Part shown: in pieces, positions 10,322 through 19,509 of the stretch
Layout of the letters: every line of letters begins with the position of its first letter
Position numbering within the stretch: position 1 is the first letter of the stretch
DNA from: Woronichinia naegeliana WA131
GTDB taxonomy: Bacteria; Cyanobacteriota; Cyanobacteriia; Cyanobacteriales; Microcystaceae
Assembly (NCBI GenBank): GCA_025370055.1
Contig: CP073041.1
Location: 1,302,001-1,366,000 of the forward strand
Length of the DNA: 64,000 nucleotides
Direction of reading: 5' to 3'
Program-made: the position numbers and the translations under genes
The notes under the pieces: generated by a model
The model's database searches: none
What the model saw: the letters and a program-made list of their open reading frames with translations, nothing else
Told to the model about the DNA's origin: nothing

Positions 10322-10540
10322 ATGAACCCATCCACCTTAATAGACTTCCCTCAACTTAAAACCATTATTGCCCAATGTAACCTAGAAGAAAAACTTGAAT
10401 TATTGCAAATTCTGGAAAAAGAGACCTTTTCTGTAAGATTTAACAAATTTTTAGAATCCGTTAAAACCGACGAATTAACCCTAGAAGATATAACCCAGGA
10501 AGTTGAAGCCGTAAGACAGGCAAACTATCATGGAAAGTAA
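10322..10540 (+). CDS. Antitoxin of a PIN-family module
   Basis: A 72-residue, acidic, all-helical protein (LKTIIAQCNLEEKLELLQIL) directly upstream of, and overlapping by 11 bases, a COG1569-type PIN toxin start. GAGG lies upstream of the ATG. The toxin gene is split by an IS, so this antitoxin may now be functionally orphaned. Confidence 0.65.
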   Translation: MNPSTLIDFPQLKTIIAQCNLEEKLELLQILEKETFSVRFNKFLESVKTDELTLEDITQEVEAVRQANYHGK

Positions 10541-10716
10541 TGCTCTTCGCGTTGTGATTGACACGAATATCTGGATCAGTTTTTTAATTGGAAAAGCGAT
10601 CACGGGCTTGAATCAAGCAATTATCAATGATCGAGTAATTATTTTATTTAGTGATGATTTATTTTGTGAACTTATGGAAGTTTTAAACCGTCCTAAATTC
10701 AAAAAATACTTCTCAG

Positions 10717-12314
10717 CTGGACAGTGGGAAGTTTATGGATGCCAGATAAGGTAATGACTATGCGACGAAAGTAAGCATATCAGGGCTTGGGGAAGAGGCA
10801 AGTTTAGCGGTAAGGAATTTAGGCAAAAGCAGACTGGGTGGACTTTGAGGAAAAATCATTTGGGCTTGATGTTGAAGGGCTAGTTGAGCAATCCGTTCAC
10901 TAGGGTAGCCATGGGATGGTAATGTCCGAAACCATCGAGGAAAATTAGCCCAAATCCCCTGGGGTAACTCTAAGGCGAGAATTTGAAGTAGCCCTAAAGC
11001 AATGGCATTAAGGTTAACAAAACGCTCAAAGGCTTCTACCTTGTTTAAAATCTGAGTCTGAACAGCTTGTGGATAGTCACTGAGGATAAGATTGCTGGGC
11101 CAGGTAGGTAAAGTAGGAAGACTCTTAAGCCAAAAACGATAGGCAAAGCTGCCCAAAAGATGGACTAATTGACGAAAAGTGACTTCAATCTTAAATCGGA
11201 GACCGTAAGCGGCAATAATCTCAGGTCCAGTCAAACAGAGATCAGTAGAAAGCAGAATCAGTCGTCGTCCGTTAGGCAATTGGGTCAGAACAAACTTGAC
11301 GAGCTGATGGGGACTATCCCAGTGGAACTCAAAGCACTGATAAGAAACCGTGACTTGTTGACCATAGAGCCAGACTTTAGCTGTCGGAAAGTCCGCCGCC
11401 AGAGCGAACAGCTTTTCTAGTTTTATCGAACTCCCCCAAATCCGTGGTCGTCCTCTCCCCGTCAGCGTCGGCACGGAACAAAAGGGGGCATAGGCGACGG
11501 TGGAGCAACGCACTCTTGTGATTAGATGCAAGGCGTTCTGGCGAAAACTTTTGAGCACTGGTTCGCAAGCAAAATAAGCATCCAAAATTACATAACTCCC
11601 TGCCTCTGCGTAAGTAACACAAAGGTCAGCCATTTTTGTCACCAGGCTCGTCTTCACCTTTTTTTTGCCTTTTCCCTCCCCCTTCTCGGTTGCTTTGGAC
11701 TTGATGCCATCGTCTAGCCGCAACACTAAGGGCAAGGCAAAGCAGGCTTTCCCTACTCCCACCAAAATACTCAAGGCATTGAAGTAATGACCCCTTATCC
11801 ACTCTGGCTTGGACACATCTTCCGATTCTTGGTGTAGTCGTTTTACACCTGGCATCTTGCGTCCTTCTTTCCCCACTTTGATGCCATCACCCACATACAC
11901 CCGTTTCCCTTTAATTCTGTATAGACTTTCATGCTGACTTAGCCACTTTGACCATTGTAAAGTTAGTCCTTCGACCCTAAACGCCTTGGAATCAAACCAA
12001 TGTAGAGCCTGATTGTAGTAGCTCTCTGTTCAGCCAATGGCATTGACATAGCTAGTTATTGCGCTGGGTTGGCTGTTGAGCACTACTCCCCAGACTAACA
12101 GGATAAACCATTGGAACGTTGCTTCTCGGCTAAAGGCTGGACGGAGATTATTGAGGATTTGCTCTAGTCGCTGACATAGTTGCATAATTGATAGATAGCA
12201 CTGGCTATCGATTTTCTTATATCAGCCAGTTTCGGACATAACGGCACTCTTTTGTATCGGATGTCCGATTTTCTTTTCTCCACTTACACGCCTCGAGAAC
12301 TTCCCACTGTCCAG
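10717..12314. mobile_element. IS4-superfamily insertion sequence, 1598 bp
   Basis: Perfect 17-bp terminal inverted repeats (CTGGACAGTGGGAAGTT at 10717-10733 and its complement at 12298-12314). It is flanked by the direct duplication TTCTCAG (10710-10716 and 12315-12321). It carries one transposase on the minus strand, which has an in-frame stop. Intact ends and an exact duplication show simple insertion into the PIN toxin gene. Confidence 0.9.
10758..12185 (-). pseudogene. IS4-type DDE transposase with a premature stop
   Basis: Read from the ATG at 12185, the frame gives 475 codons but meets TGA at codon 52 (12032-12030). Downstream it is open to 10758. Visible DDE residues: Asp in VYVGDGIK, Asp in YVILDAYFA, and Glu in YGLRFKIEVTF, which fits the IS4 Y-(2)-R-(3)-E signature. 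Codon 52 lies in NAIG-stop-TESYYNQ, where a sense codon is expected. The element is probably immobile on its own unless the stop is read through. Confidence 0.8.
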
Positions 12315-12612
12315 TTCTCAGAATCGGCTATTCAAAACCTAATTGCACTACTAAACGAAAAAGTTGAGTTAATTGAAACAAGTTTTCACTTTGATGATTG
12401 TCGAGATAAAAAAGATAATTTTATTTTAGATTTAGCGGTTTCGGGTAATGCAAATTATTTAGTAACAGGCGATAATGATCTATTAATATTGAATCCATTT
12501 GAGAAAGTGGAAATTATCTCCTATCAACATTTTCAAGATATTGTTTTAACTATAATTAACCCTTAATTAATTTTAAAATTATCAACTATTCATTGTCAAC
12601 TATCAATTAATC

Positions 12613-12637
12613 GGCGATCGCCCAATATTAAACAACT
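12613..12637 (+). repeat. Recurrent TA-module leader, copy 3
   Basis: GGCGATCGCCC followed by AATATTAAACAACTC, 18 bases before the full-length DUF433 gene. It directly follows degenerate heptamers (TCAACTA, TTCATTG, TCAACTA, TCAATTA). Confidence 0.55.
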
Positions 12638-12654
12638 CCAAATCTAGACTTCCC

Positions 12655-12981
12655 ATGCAACTTGAAGACTATTTTATTTTTCTCTCTCCTGATGACATTC
12701 GTATAAAAGGTCATCGCATTGGCATTGACAACATCCTATTTTACTTTCTGGAAGGTTATAGTCCTGAAGAAATTTTATCTATCTATCCTGACCTAAACCT
12801 AGAAAAAATTTATGCAACTATTACCTATTACTTCCAGAATCAAAAAGAGATAGATGCCTATTTAAACCGAATTAAAAACTGGAAAGAAAACCGCTATCAA
12901 GAATCTCTTAAACATCCGTCATCTCAAAGGGAAAAAATGAGAGCGATTAAACAGCAAAGACAGGATTTATTAAAGGCATGA
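12655..12981 (+). CDS. DUF433-type antitoxin
   Basis: A 108-residue protein with the DUF433 helix-turn-helix-like core (KGHRIGIDNILFYFLEGYSP, then EEILSIYPDL) and a basic helical tail (KENRYQESLKHPSSQREKMR). DUF433 proteins are usually antitoxins paired with DUF5615 PIN-like toxins. Its TGA overlaps the ATG of just such a gene. It is the intact paralogue of the truncated copy at 10017. Confidence 0.8.
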   Translation: MQLEDYFIFLSPDDIRIKGHRIGIDNILFYFLEGYSPEEILSIYPDLNLEKIYATITYYFQNQKEIDAYLNRIKNWKENRYQESLKHPSSQREKMRAIKQQRQDLLKA

Positions 12982-13337
12982 AAATCAAATTTCTCCTTGA
13001 CGAAAATCTATCACCCCGTCTAAAAATTGCTGTTTTGAGGCTCAATTCTGATATAGACATTCTCCGTGTAGGGGATGAAAATACACCTAAGTTAGGAACC
13101 CTTGACCCCGATGTTTTAATTTATCTAGGAACTTCTCAACGACTATTAATCACTGATAATCGTACCAGTATGCCTGAACATTTAAAAGAATATGGGCAAA
13201 CCAATCAAAAAATGTGGGGACTTTTGTGGGTACATCCTATAACGACAATGGGAAAATTAGCAGAGGAATTAACCCTCATTTGGGAAACAAGCGAAGCTGA
13301 AGAATGGATCAATGTTATAGATTGGATTCCTTTCTAA
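12978..13337 (+). CDS. DUF5615 PIN-like toxin
   Basis: A 119-residue PIN-like protein starting KIKFLLDENLSPRLK, the DUF5615 signature, with later acidic motifs (LDPDVLIYLG, LLITDNRTSMPEH). The start overlaps the DUF433 stop (ATGA). DUF433-DUF5615 pairs are treated as type II TA modules. It appears intact. Confidence 0.8.
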   Translation: MKIKFLLDENLSPRLKIAVLRLNSDIDILRVGDENTPKLGTLDPDVLIYLGTSQRLLITDNRTSMPEHLKEYGQTNQKMWGLLWVHPITTMGKLAEELTLIWETSEAEEWINVIDWIPF

Positions 13338-13386
13338 TTCATCATTAATCATCAAAAAAATCGCTCAAACTGAAATATCCTACGAA

Positions 13387-13412
13387 GGCGATCGCCCTAT
13401 TTAAACAATCCC
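13387..13412 (+). repeat. Recurrent TA-module leader, copy 4
   Basis: GGCGATCGCCCTATTTAAAC followed by AATCCC, 26 bases before the second DUF433 gene; a variant of the leaders at 9307 and 12613. Confidence 0.5.
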
Positions 13413-13437
13413 TTTTTTGATTAAATACCCTAAACAA

Positions 13438-13671
13438 ATGAACAAAACCAATTCACTTTTAACCCGAATCACCCAAACCCCTGGACAATGTGGTGGCCGT
13501 CCTTGTATCCGAGGAATGCGAATTCGTGTCTCCGATATATTAGAAATGCTGGCAGAAAATGTCAGTATAAATGAAATATTAGAAGACTTTCCAGACTTAG
13601 AATTTGCTGATATACAAGCCTGCTTAATTTTTGCAGCCAAACGAACAGAATTTCCCCGATTAATCGCATGA
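13438..13671 (+). CDS. DUF433-type antitoxin (second family)
   Basis: Start chosen at the ATG at 13438; a TTG at 13417 would extend into the leader. The 77 residues carry the canonical DUF433 sequence (QCGGRPCIRGMRIRVSDIL, NVSINEILEDFPDLEFADI). Its stop overlaps the ATG of the following toxin. It is only distantly related to the DUF433 protein at 12655, so the two modules are not recent duplicates. Confidence 0.85.
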   Translation: MNKTNSLLTRITQTPGQCGGRPCIRGMRIRVSDILEMLAENVSINEILEDFPDLEFADIQACLIFAAKRTEFPRLIA

Positions 13672-14015
13672 AAATCTGGATTGATGCTCAATTGCCACCA
13701 ACTTTAGCCAATTGGTTAAACACAAACTTTAAAGTAGAAGCTATTTCCTTAAAGGAATTGGGTTTACGAGATGCTAAGGATACCGAAATTTTTGAAGCGG
13801 CTCGTCAGTTTAACGCAGTCATTATGACAAAAGATAGTGATTTTATTGATCTTGCTTGCCGCTTAGGAACACCTCCTCAGATTTTATGGTTAACCTGTGG
13901 AAATGTTACCAATCGTAATCTACAAAAATTGCTAAGTTTAACATTAGCACAAGCCCTTATGGAATTAAAACAGGGAGAAAATATTGTTGAAATTAATCAA
14001 ATTAATCTAGCCTAA
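13668..14015 (+). CDS. DUF5615 PIN-like toxin (second copy)
   Basis: A 115-residue PIN-like protein: MKIWIDAQLPPTLANWL at the N-terminus, then VIMTKDSDFIDLACRLG and PPQILWLTCGNVTN, all typical of DUF5615. It overlaps the antitoxin by four bases. It looks complete and is the expected RNase half of the module. Confidence 0.85.
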   Translation: MKIWIDAQLPPTLANWLNTNFKVEAISLKELGLRDAKDTEIFEAARQFNAVIMTKDSDFIDLACRLGTPPQILWLTCGNVTNRNLQKLLSLTLAQALMELKQGENIVEINQINLA

Positions 14016-14052
14016 ATCACCAAAAATAATTAATGAGATTATCTCCTACTGA

Positions 14053-14081
14053 GGCGATCGCCCTGCGTTATTCTAGCTTAA
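14053..14081 (+). repeat. Second leader type before an antitoxin
   Basis: GGCGATCGCCCTGCGTTATT followed by CTAGCTTAA. It matches 8520-8550 upstream of the CopG-like antitoxin, so these two orphan antitoxins share a leader distinct from the GATATTAAAC type. Confidence 0.5.
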
Positions 14082-14135
14082 AGTTCTGACATTATTAACT
14101 CTAAAGCGATCGCTAATCAATTTGAGGATTAAATT

Positions 14136-14429
14136 ATGGCAACAACGATAACTCTCTGGAATTCAGCAGAACATTTAAAAACAGAAGAAGATATTCAGCT
14201 ATACCTAGAAGCTTGCCTTGATGAAGCTGATGGTGACTCTGATGCCTTAATTCATGCCTTGAATGTTATTGCCCGTGCTAAAAACTTAGGTCAAATTGAA
14301 AAAGATTCGGGTCTAACAAATGATGAACTGTATCAGGTATTTATCCCTGATAGTAGCCCCACTTTCGCAATGGTAGCAAAATTTGTTAATGCCCTGGGCT
14401 TTAAGCTGACTGTAGAGCCGATTATTTAA
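14136..14429 (+). CDS. HigA-like addiction-module antidote protein, orphan
   Basis: A 97-residue protein resembling the probable addiction-module antidote family (TIGR02684 type). It has an N-terminal arm (WNSAEHLKTEEDIQLYLEAC) and a helix-turn-helix (AKNLGQIEKDSGLTNDELYQ… to FKLTVEPI). These antidotes normally follow a RelE/HigB-like killer gene, but the gene upstream is a DUF5615 toxin with its own antitoxin, so this one looks unpaired. It is followed closely by an IS5-like insertion. Confidence 0.75.
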   Translation: MATTITLWNSAEHLKTEEDIQLYLEACLDEADGDSDALIHALNVIARAKNLGQIEKDSGLTNDELYQVFIPDSSPTFAMVAKFVNALGFKLTVEPII

Positions 14430-14514
14430 TTTCTGGTTAGGTTTTATCTGGATAAATAATGGATAATTATCAACTATAAATTAATCGGCGATCACGTTTT
14501 CAATGGATAATTAA

Positions 14515-14768
14515 GGCTTGCTGAAAAAAGCTGAAACCCTTACGGAGAAAAATAGTAGGCGAATTAAGAACCGCTAGAATGCACGAAAATAGGGTAGAAT
14601 GCCTCAAAACCATTGCATTAAGAAGAGAGAAAGCAGATGTACCGAAAGCAACAGTACTCAATTGAAACACCAGAAAACTTGAAAAATCTGTTCGGCGGGC
14701 AGTTAGACGAAGAAAATCGTTGGATAGAAATGTCAAAAATGATTCCCTGGGAAGAATATGAGGAAGAA
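14515..14768 (+). mobile_element. IS5-like element, 5' fragment (copy 1)
   Basis: Begins with the terminal repeat GGCTTGCTGAAAAAAGC after TTAA (14511-14514) and is nearly identical to 14976-15229 of the full copy. It includes the first 44 codons of the transposase (from the ATG at 14638). It ends abruptly where an IS1-like sequence starts. Confidence 0.85.
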
Positions 14769-14971
14769 GGTCGTGTTCTAAACCTGTGGAAAAGAGTAAT
14801 AATAAATAAATGTAAATCTTAAAATTGGTGTGCCATGCTATTCAAAGCAATTGTTTGCCCAAGTTGTCAAAGTACGGATATTGTGAAACACGGCCCCTCT
14901 GGGGAGGGGAAAAAGCGTTACAGATGTCGTAATACAGAATGTAAGCGTTGCACATTTATCTTAAACTATAC
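14769..14971 (+). mobile_element. IS1-like element fragment with InsA N-terminus
   Basis: The ATG at 14835 encodes MLFKAIVCPSCQSTDIVKHG… followed by a second Cys pair (RCRNTECKRC), the zinc-finger N-terminus of IS1 InsA proteins. The frame is cut at codon 46 by the next IS. The left end (GGTCGTGTTCTAAACC) abuts the IS5-like fragment, so IS1 inserted into that element. The rest of insA and all of insB are missing. Confidence 0.75.
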
Positions 14972-14975
14972 TTAG

Positions 14976-16660
14976 GGCTTGCTGAAAAAAGCTGAAACCT
15001 TTACGGAGAAAAATAGTAGGCGAATTAAGAACCGCTAGAATGCACGAAAATAGGGTAGAATGCCTCAAAACTATTGCATTAAGAAGAGAGAAAGCAGATG
15101 TACCGAAAGCAACAGTACTCAATTGAAACACCAGAAAACTTGAAAAATCTGTTCGGCGGGCAGTTAGACGAAGAAAATCGTTGGATAGAAATGTCAAAAA
15201 TGATTCTTTGGGAAGAATATGAGGAAGAATATGCAAAAAACTTCACAGAAAAAAAAGGAGCCCCAGCCAAATCATTTAGAATGGCATTAGGAGCATTAAT
15301 TATCAAAGAAATTTCAGGAAAAAGTGACAGAGAAACAGTAGAACAAATAAAAGAGAACCCTTATTTACAGTACTTTATAGGAATGGAAAGCTATAGTAGC
15401 AAAGAAGCATTTAATGCGTCAATGATGGTTCATTTTCGTAAAAAAATAGGAATGGAATTAATAAATAAAATTAATAAAGAAATAGAAAAAAAGCGACGGG
15501 TGTAGCGTCAGAAAAAAAAGAAAATGAAGGAAAGTTATTGTTAGATGCGACTTGTACACCAGCAGATATAAAATATCCAACGGATATAGGAATATTGAAT
15601 GATGCAAGAGAAAAAACAGAAAAAATAATAGATAAGCTGTATGAAGAAATAAAAGAGAAAAGGAAAGAAAAGCCGAGGACTTATAGGGAAGTGGCAAGAA
15701 AAGAGTACTTAGCCATAGCAAAAAAACGTCGTGTGTCAAAAAAAGAAAGAAGAAAAGGAACAAAAAAACAACTAGGATATATAAAAAGAAACTTGTCTGA
15801 TATAGAAAAAATGATAGAAGAGGGAGCAAAGTTAGAAAAACTAACGAAAAAAGAGCAAGAAGAGCTTGTAACGATAGGAAAAGTGTATGAGCAACAGTTA
15901 GAAATGTATGAAAAAAAGACAAATAAAGTAGAAAACAGAATTGTGAGTGTAAGCCAACCTCACGTGCGTCCAATAGTGCGTGGAAAAGCGGGAAAAGCAG
16001 TAGAGTTTGGAGCTAAAATATCGGCAAGTAATGTGAATGGCTTTGTCTTCTTAGACAAATTAAGTTGGGATAATTACAACGAATCGGGAGATTTACAAGC
16101 GCGAATAGAAGAATATAAAAGGGAAACAGGATGTTATCCGGAATCGGTTCATGTGGATAAAATCTATCGAACAAAAGCGAATCGAGCTTATTGTAAAGAA
16201 AGGGATATAAGAATGAGTGGTCCCCGATTGGGAAGACCGCCGAAAGAGGTGAGCAAAGAAAAAAAGAAAGAGGCACGCTCAGATGAAAGAGTGCGTAATG
16301 CCATTGAGGGTAAATTCGGACAGGGAAAGAGGAAATTTAGTCTTGGTCGAGTGATGGCCAAACTACCTGAGACCTCGGAAACGGTAATTGCGATGAACTT
16401 TTTGGTAATGAATCTTTCTACTCTACTTCAGAAGACAAAAAGTAAAAAGTTGTAGAGTCGTTTTTCTTGTGAAAAATGGTGTTAATTTTCCTCTCTTTTG
16501 TGAGGAGTGATTTGTGTTGACCTTTTTAGACAGAAAGGAACAATAGATTAAACAAAATCTGTATTTTGATTTGTTTCTATAAGGATAAGTTATCTATGCT
16601 TTTTCAGTCCATACTTCCCTAACCCACATTTCTTTCGTTTTTTGACTTTTTCAGCAAGCC
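14976..16660 (+). mobile_element. IS5-like insertion sequence, complete (copy 2), 1685 bp
   Basis: Terminal inverted repeats GGCTTGCTGAAAAA at both ends. The left flank is TTAG and the right flank TTAA. The TTAA on the right matches the left flank of copy 1 rather than its own left flank. This fits insertion into the IS1 fragment followed by recombination with the remains of copy 1. It carries a transposase in two overlapping phases. The 288 bp after the gene (16456-16743) hold the IS tail and no gene. Confidence 0.85.
15098..16455 (+). CDS. IS5-like transposase, possibly made by -1 frameshifting
   Basis: The first phase (15098-15505, 135 aa) covers the N-terminal helical domain (EEYAKNFTEKKGAPAKSFRM). 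The second phase (to 16455) supplies the DDE domain: LLDATCTPADIKYP (Asp), NVNGFVFLDKLS and RNAIEGKFGQGKRKF (Glu). They join at A-AAA-AAG (15487-15493), a classical -1 slippery heptamer correctly placed in the zero frame. Shifting there gives KKATGVASEKKENEGKL and one 452-residue protein. The alternative is a simple one-base lesion in the A run. Confidence 0.75.
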
Positions 16661-16743
16661 TTAAGTATTAATACTTATTGCATAAGTGAGATGCTCCCGA
16701 ACTTGACTGAATTGGGAGTTGATTTTTGGCTAATAAATTAAGA

Positions 16744-16971
16744 TCAAGAATCCCTGACTCTTTCATACTCATCTTCTAATAGCCAAAGTCGAGCCTCTTC
16801 ATAATCCGAACTAGCAAAAACGATTTTATTATTTTCTTTTGGATCATAAATTATAAAATTCCCCTCGGTATCTCCTGATAAAATCAGAATGTAAGGAGGA
16901 ACGGTGGTTGAATCAGTCCACGTTTCAGTTTTTACAATAGTGTTGGTTCTATTGGGAGAGAGTGACAACAT
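16744..16971 (-). CDS. Small hypothetical protein
   Basis: A 75-codon minus-strand frame. It has beta-rich segments (PYILILSGDTEGNFIIYDPK) and an acidic helical tail (YEEARLWLLEDEYERVRDS). The composition looks like real protein, and the tail resembles small cyanobacterial proteins of unknown function often found near TA genes. No clear partner is adjacent. Confidence 0.5.
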   Translation of the reverse strand: MLSLSPNRTNTIVKTETWTDSTTVPPYILILSGDTEGNFIIYDPKENNKIVFASSDYEEARLWLLEDEYERVRDS

Positions 16972-17135
16972 AAGAGATTTTAACCTTATCTATATTTTTT
17001 AATCAAGAAAAATCTACCTCTTTACTATAGCTAATTTTTTTCAGATTGTATAGGTTTTTAAAATCGGCGATCGCCGTTAAGTATGAGTGAATAGAAAGCG
17101 ATCAGGGGTAAAAGCAATCAAAAAGAAAGCCACTA

Positions 17136-18584
17136 TTAATAAGCCCCTTTGCCAAATAAAATTAAACGAGCCGTTTCCACTAAAATATCCAGATCAAGAT
17201 TCAGAGACCAATTATCAATATAGTAAAGATCTAAACGGGCCACATCATTAAAATCACCAATATCCGATCGCCCCGAAATTTGCCAAAGTCCCGTAATCCC
17301 AGGCATTACCTGATGACGAATATGGTGCCAAGCATCAAAATGTTCTACATCCCGAATCGGTAATGGTCGGGGGCCAACCAAACTCATCTCCCCAAATAAG
17401 ACATTAAACAACTGAGGAATTTCATCTAAACTTGTATGCCGTAAAAAATGGCCAATAGGAATAATACGAGGATCGCGTTTCAGTTTAAACATTACCCCAT
17501 CTGAACTTTCATTATTCCTCTCTAATTCAGCTTGTTGTTGGGGCGCATCAATAATCATGGTGCGAAACTTCCACATCATAAAAACTTTGCCCTGTAATCC
17601 CACTCGTTCCTGTCGAAAAAAGGCTGGCCCTGGAGATGAACAACGAATCGCGATCGCCACGCCTAAAAACAAAGGAGAAAGAAGAATTACCCCCACTAAA
17701 GCTGCTATAAAATCACAGCCTCGCTTAATCCGATAATCCAAGCCCACTAATAAGGGCATTTCTACCCGCAAAGTAGGCAGACCTGCAAAAATTTCAGGCA
17801 TTCCTCGACGATAGAGAATATCTCGACTAGAAGGCAATAATCGTAACGCAATTCCCGATCGCCGTAAGTGCCAATAGAGACTAGACGCTAAATTGGTTTT
17901 CAGTAAATCTTCGGCTAAAACTTCAACCGCTCCAGACTCAACAATGGTTTTCCAGGTATGTTCATTATGGGCCAGGGTCGCAAAGGCCACCCCTACAACA
18001 AGATAATTAGAACGGTCTTTTAAAATACAGGTTAACGCCTTTAAACGAGCCGCTGGAGCAATAATAAACACAGGAGTAGGAGCCTGATGACGTTGTAATT
18101 GTCCAACCATTAAAGTGGTTAATAAACGAAAACCGATCACAAATAGTAAACTGCCTCCCCAAGCAGCAAAAAACAGCGATCGGGGCGGATCAACGGTGGG
18201 ATCATAGAAATAATTCAGCACCAGGGAAGTCAAATAAACTAGACTAATCAGTTGCAATAAACGAATATAGTTATGACTACGGGCGGTCGGACTATAAACT
18301 CCTCCATAGGCGAAAAAGAGAATCGTCATGGCCGCAAAACACCAAAATAAACTCGGCAATCCTAACCATACCCACCAAATTAACTGGGGCGGTGGAGCAG
18401 CATAGAAATGATTAAGATCACGAGCAAATTGCCAAGCCAGAGCCAGGGCAACTAAATCTCCTAACAACAAAATTCCCACCCTTAACCATTGCCGATTACT
18501 CAAATTGACACGACCAAAGGATTGAGGGGCGCGAATATCTGACAAAAGGGGCGAAAATTGCTTAACCAGTTTTTTCATGGTCAT
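17136..18584 (-). CDS. Undecaprenyl-phosphate sugar phosphotransferase (exopolysaccharide initiation)
   Basis: A 482-residue polyprenyl-phosphate glycosyl-1-phosphate transferase of the WcaJ/RfbP type, which loads the first sugar phosphate on the lipid carrier for exopolysaccharide synthesis. N-terminal membrane helices (residues about 30-140) and a nucleotide-binding-like middle come first. The catalytic C-terminal domain follows: KRGCDFIAALVGVILLSPLF, the FRQERVG and WKFRTM motifs, HTSLDEIPQLFNVLFGEMSL, VGPRPLP and PGITGLWQISGRS. The WecG/TagA gene lies 17 bp upstream on the same strand, so the two form an operon. Confidence 0.92.
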   Translation of the reverse strand: MTMKKLVKQFSPLLSDIRAPQSFGRVNLSNRQWLRVGILLLGDLVALALAWQFARDLNHFYAAPPPQLIWWVWLGLPSLFWCFAAMTILFFAYGGVYSPTARSHNYIRLLQLISLVYLTSLVLNYFYDPTVDPPRSLFFAAWGGSLLFVIGFRLLTTLMVGQLQRHQAPTPVFIIAPAARLKALTCILKDRSNYLVVGVAFATLAHNEHTWKTIVESGAVEVLAEDLLKTNLASSLYWHLRRSGIALRLLPSSRDILYRRGMPEIFAGLPTLRVEMPLLVGLDYRIKRGCDFIAALVGVILLSPLFLGVAIAIRCSSPGPAFFRQERVGLQGKVFMMWKFRTMIIDAPQQQAELERNNESSDGVMFKLKRDPRIIPIGHFLRHTSLDEIPQLFNVLFGEMSLVGPRPLPIRDVEHFDAWHHIRHQVMPGITGLWQISGRSDIGDFNDVARLDLYYIDNWSLNLDLDILVETARLILFGKGAY

Positions 18585-18601
18585 TGAGTGAGGAAAAAAG
18601 G

Positions 18602-19387
18602 TTAGCGTTTAAGCTGACTCGTTAGCCATTGCCAACCAAAGAGCAGGACAAAAGCAGGATTATGGAAAAGATAGCGTCGCCATAAACGTCTCGGTTCTGC
18701 CCCAAGTCGATAGAGCCATTCTAAGCCCCGATTCATCATCCAGCGAGGAGCCTGGGATACCATGCCACTATGAAAATTAAAGGCAGCCCCCACACCGATC
18801 ATAACAACCGCCAATTTACCCTGCTGCCGTGCCATCCATTCTTCTTGCTTGGGACAGCCTAGACCCACCAACACCAGGGAGGCTCCTGAAGACTGGATTT
18901 TTTCTCGAATTTCTTCTTCTTCTGCTGAGGTTAAGGCACGAAAGGGAGGAGCATAGTAACCAGCGATCGCCAGGTTAGGATAACGGTTTTGTAAAATGGG
19001 AATTAGGGTTTCCAAAAGGGCTTCCGTGCCACCATAAAGAAAAAGCGGTAGTTGGTATTGAGCCGCCCGTTCACACCAGGCCAACATTAAATCAGGGCCA
19101 TAAACCCTCGTCGCTTGTTTAATCCCCAATAATCGCAGTCCCCAGACCAGGGGCATTCCATCTGGTGTCACCAAAGCAGCCTGATTAATAACCGCTTGAT
19201 AACGACGATTCCAGTAACCCTTCATCACCACATGAACATTGGCGGCCACGACATAACAGGAACGCTTTTCCCTGATCCATCCCTGTAAGCGATCGCAGGC
19301 ATCCTGGTAACTCGTAGCATCAATACGGGTTCCTAAAATAGTTTGATGTTCTAAGCTCGACTTTAGCACCCCTTTTCCCAGACTCAT
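18602..19387 (-). CDS. WecG/TagA/CpsF family glycosyltransferase
   Basis: A 261-residue glycosyltransferase that probably adds an amino-sugar to a polyprenyl-diphosphate-linked sugar. Family motifs: YVVAANVHVVMKG, the catalytic Asp in VTPDGMPLVWGLRLLG, LPLFLYGGTE, LVLVGLGCPKQEEWM, and VGAAFNFHSG with APRWMMNRGLEWLYRL. It precedes the sugar phosphotransferase by 17 bp, so the two act in consecutive polysaccharide steps. The ATG at 19387 gives the standard N-terminus. Confidence 0.92.
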   Translation of the reverse strand: MSLGKGVLKSSLEHQTILGTRIDATSYQDACDRLQGWIREKRSCYVVAANVHVVMKGYWNRRYQAVINQAALVTPDGMPLVWGLRLLGIKQATRVYGPDLMLAWCERAAQYQLPLFLYGGTEALLETLIPILQNRYPNLAIAGYYAPPFRALTSAEEEEIREKIQSSGASLVLVGLGCPKQEEWMARQQGKLAVVMIGVGAAFNFHSGMVSQAPRWMMNRGLEWLYRLGAEPRRLWRRYLFHNPAFVLLFGWQWLTSQLKR

Positions 19388-19509
19388 TCTTTCGTAAACG
19401 AGTTAAACTTCAATTTGTCTTCTGTTTTAACAATAACGGGCCAAGGGAACAGAAAGACTTTTTTCTCCCCATTCTTCCCACTCCCCCCAGTCTCCGAGTC
19501 TCCCCAGCC

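Larger units (their letters stand above)
10530..12566 (+). pseudogene. PIN-family toxin (COG1569 type) split by an IS4-type element
   Basis: The 5' part (10530-10716) encodes ALRVVIDTNIWISFLIGK… to KKYFS. The 3' part resumes after the IS at 12322 with ESAIQNLIALLNEKVELIET… and the PIN motifs DNFILDLAVSG and LVTGDNDLL. Removing the IS (10717-12314) and one copy of the 7-bp duplication TTCTCAG restores one frame of about 145 codons. The rebuilt protein is a normal single-domain PIN RNase, so disruption is recent. The apparent start at 12252 is IS sequence. Confidence 0.85.

Noticed and set aside
15458-15973. 171-residue Leu/Phe-rich frame antisense to the IS5-like transposase
   Set aside because: It is the complement of a Lys/Glu-rich coding region and has no ribosome-binding site.
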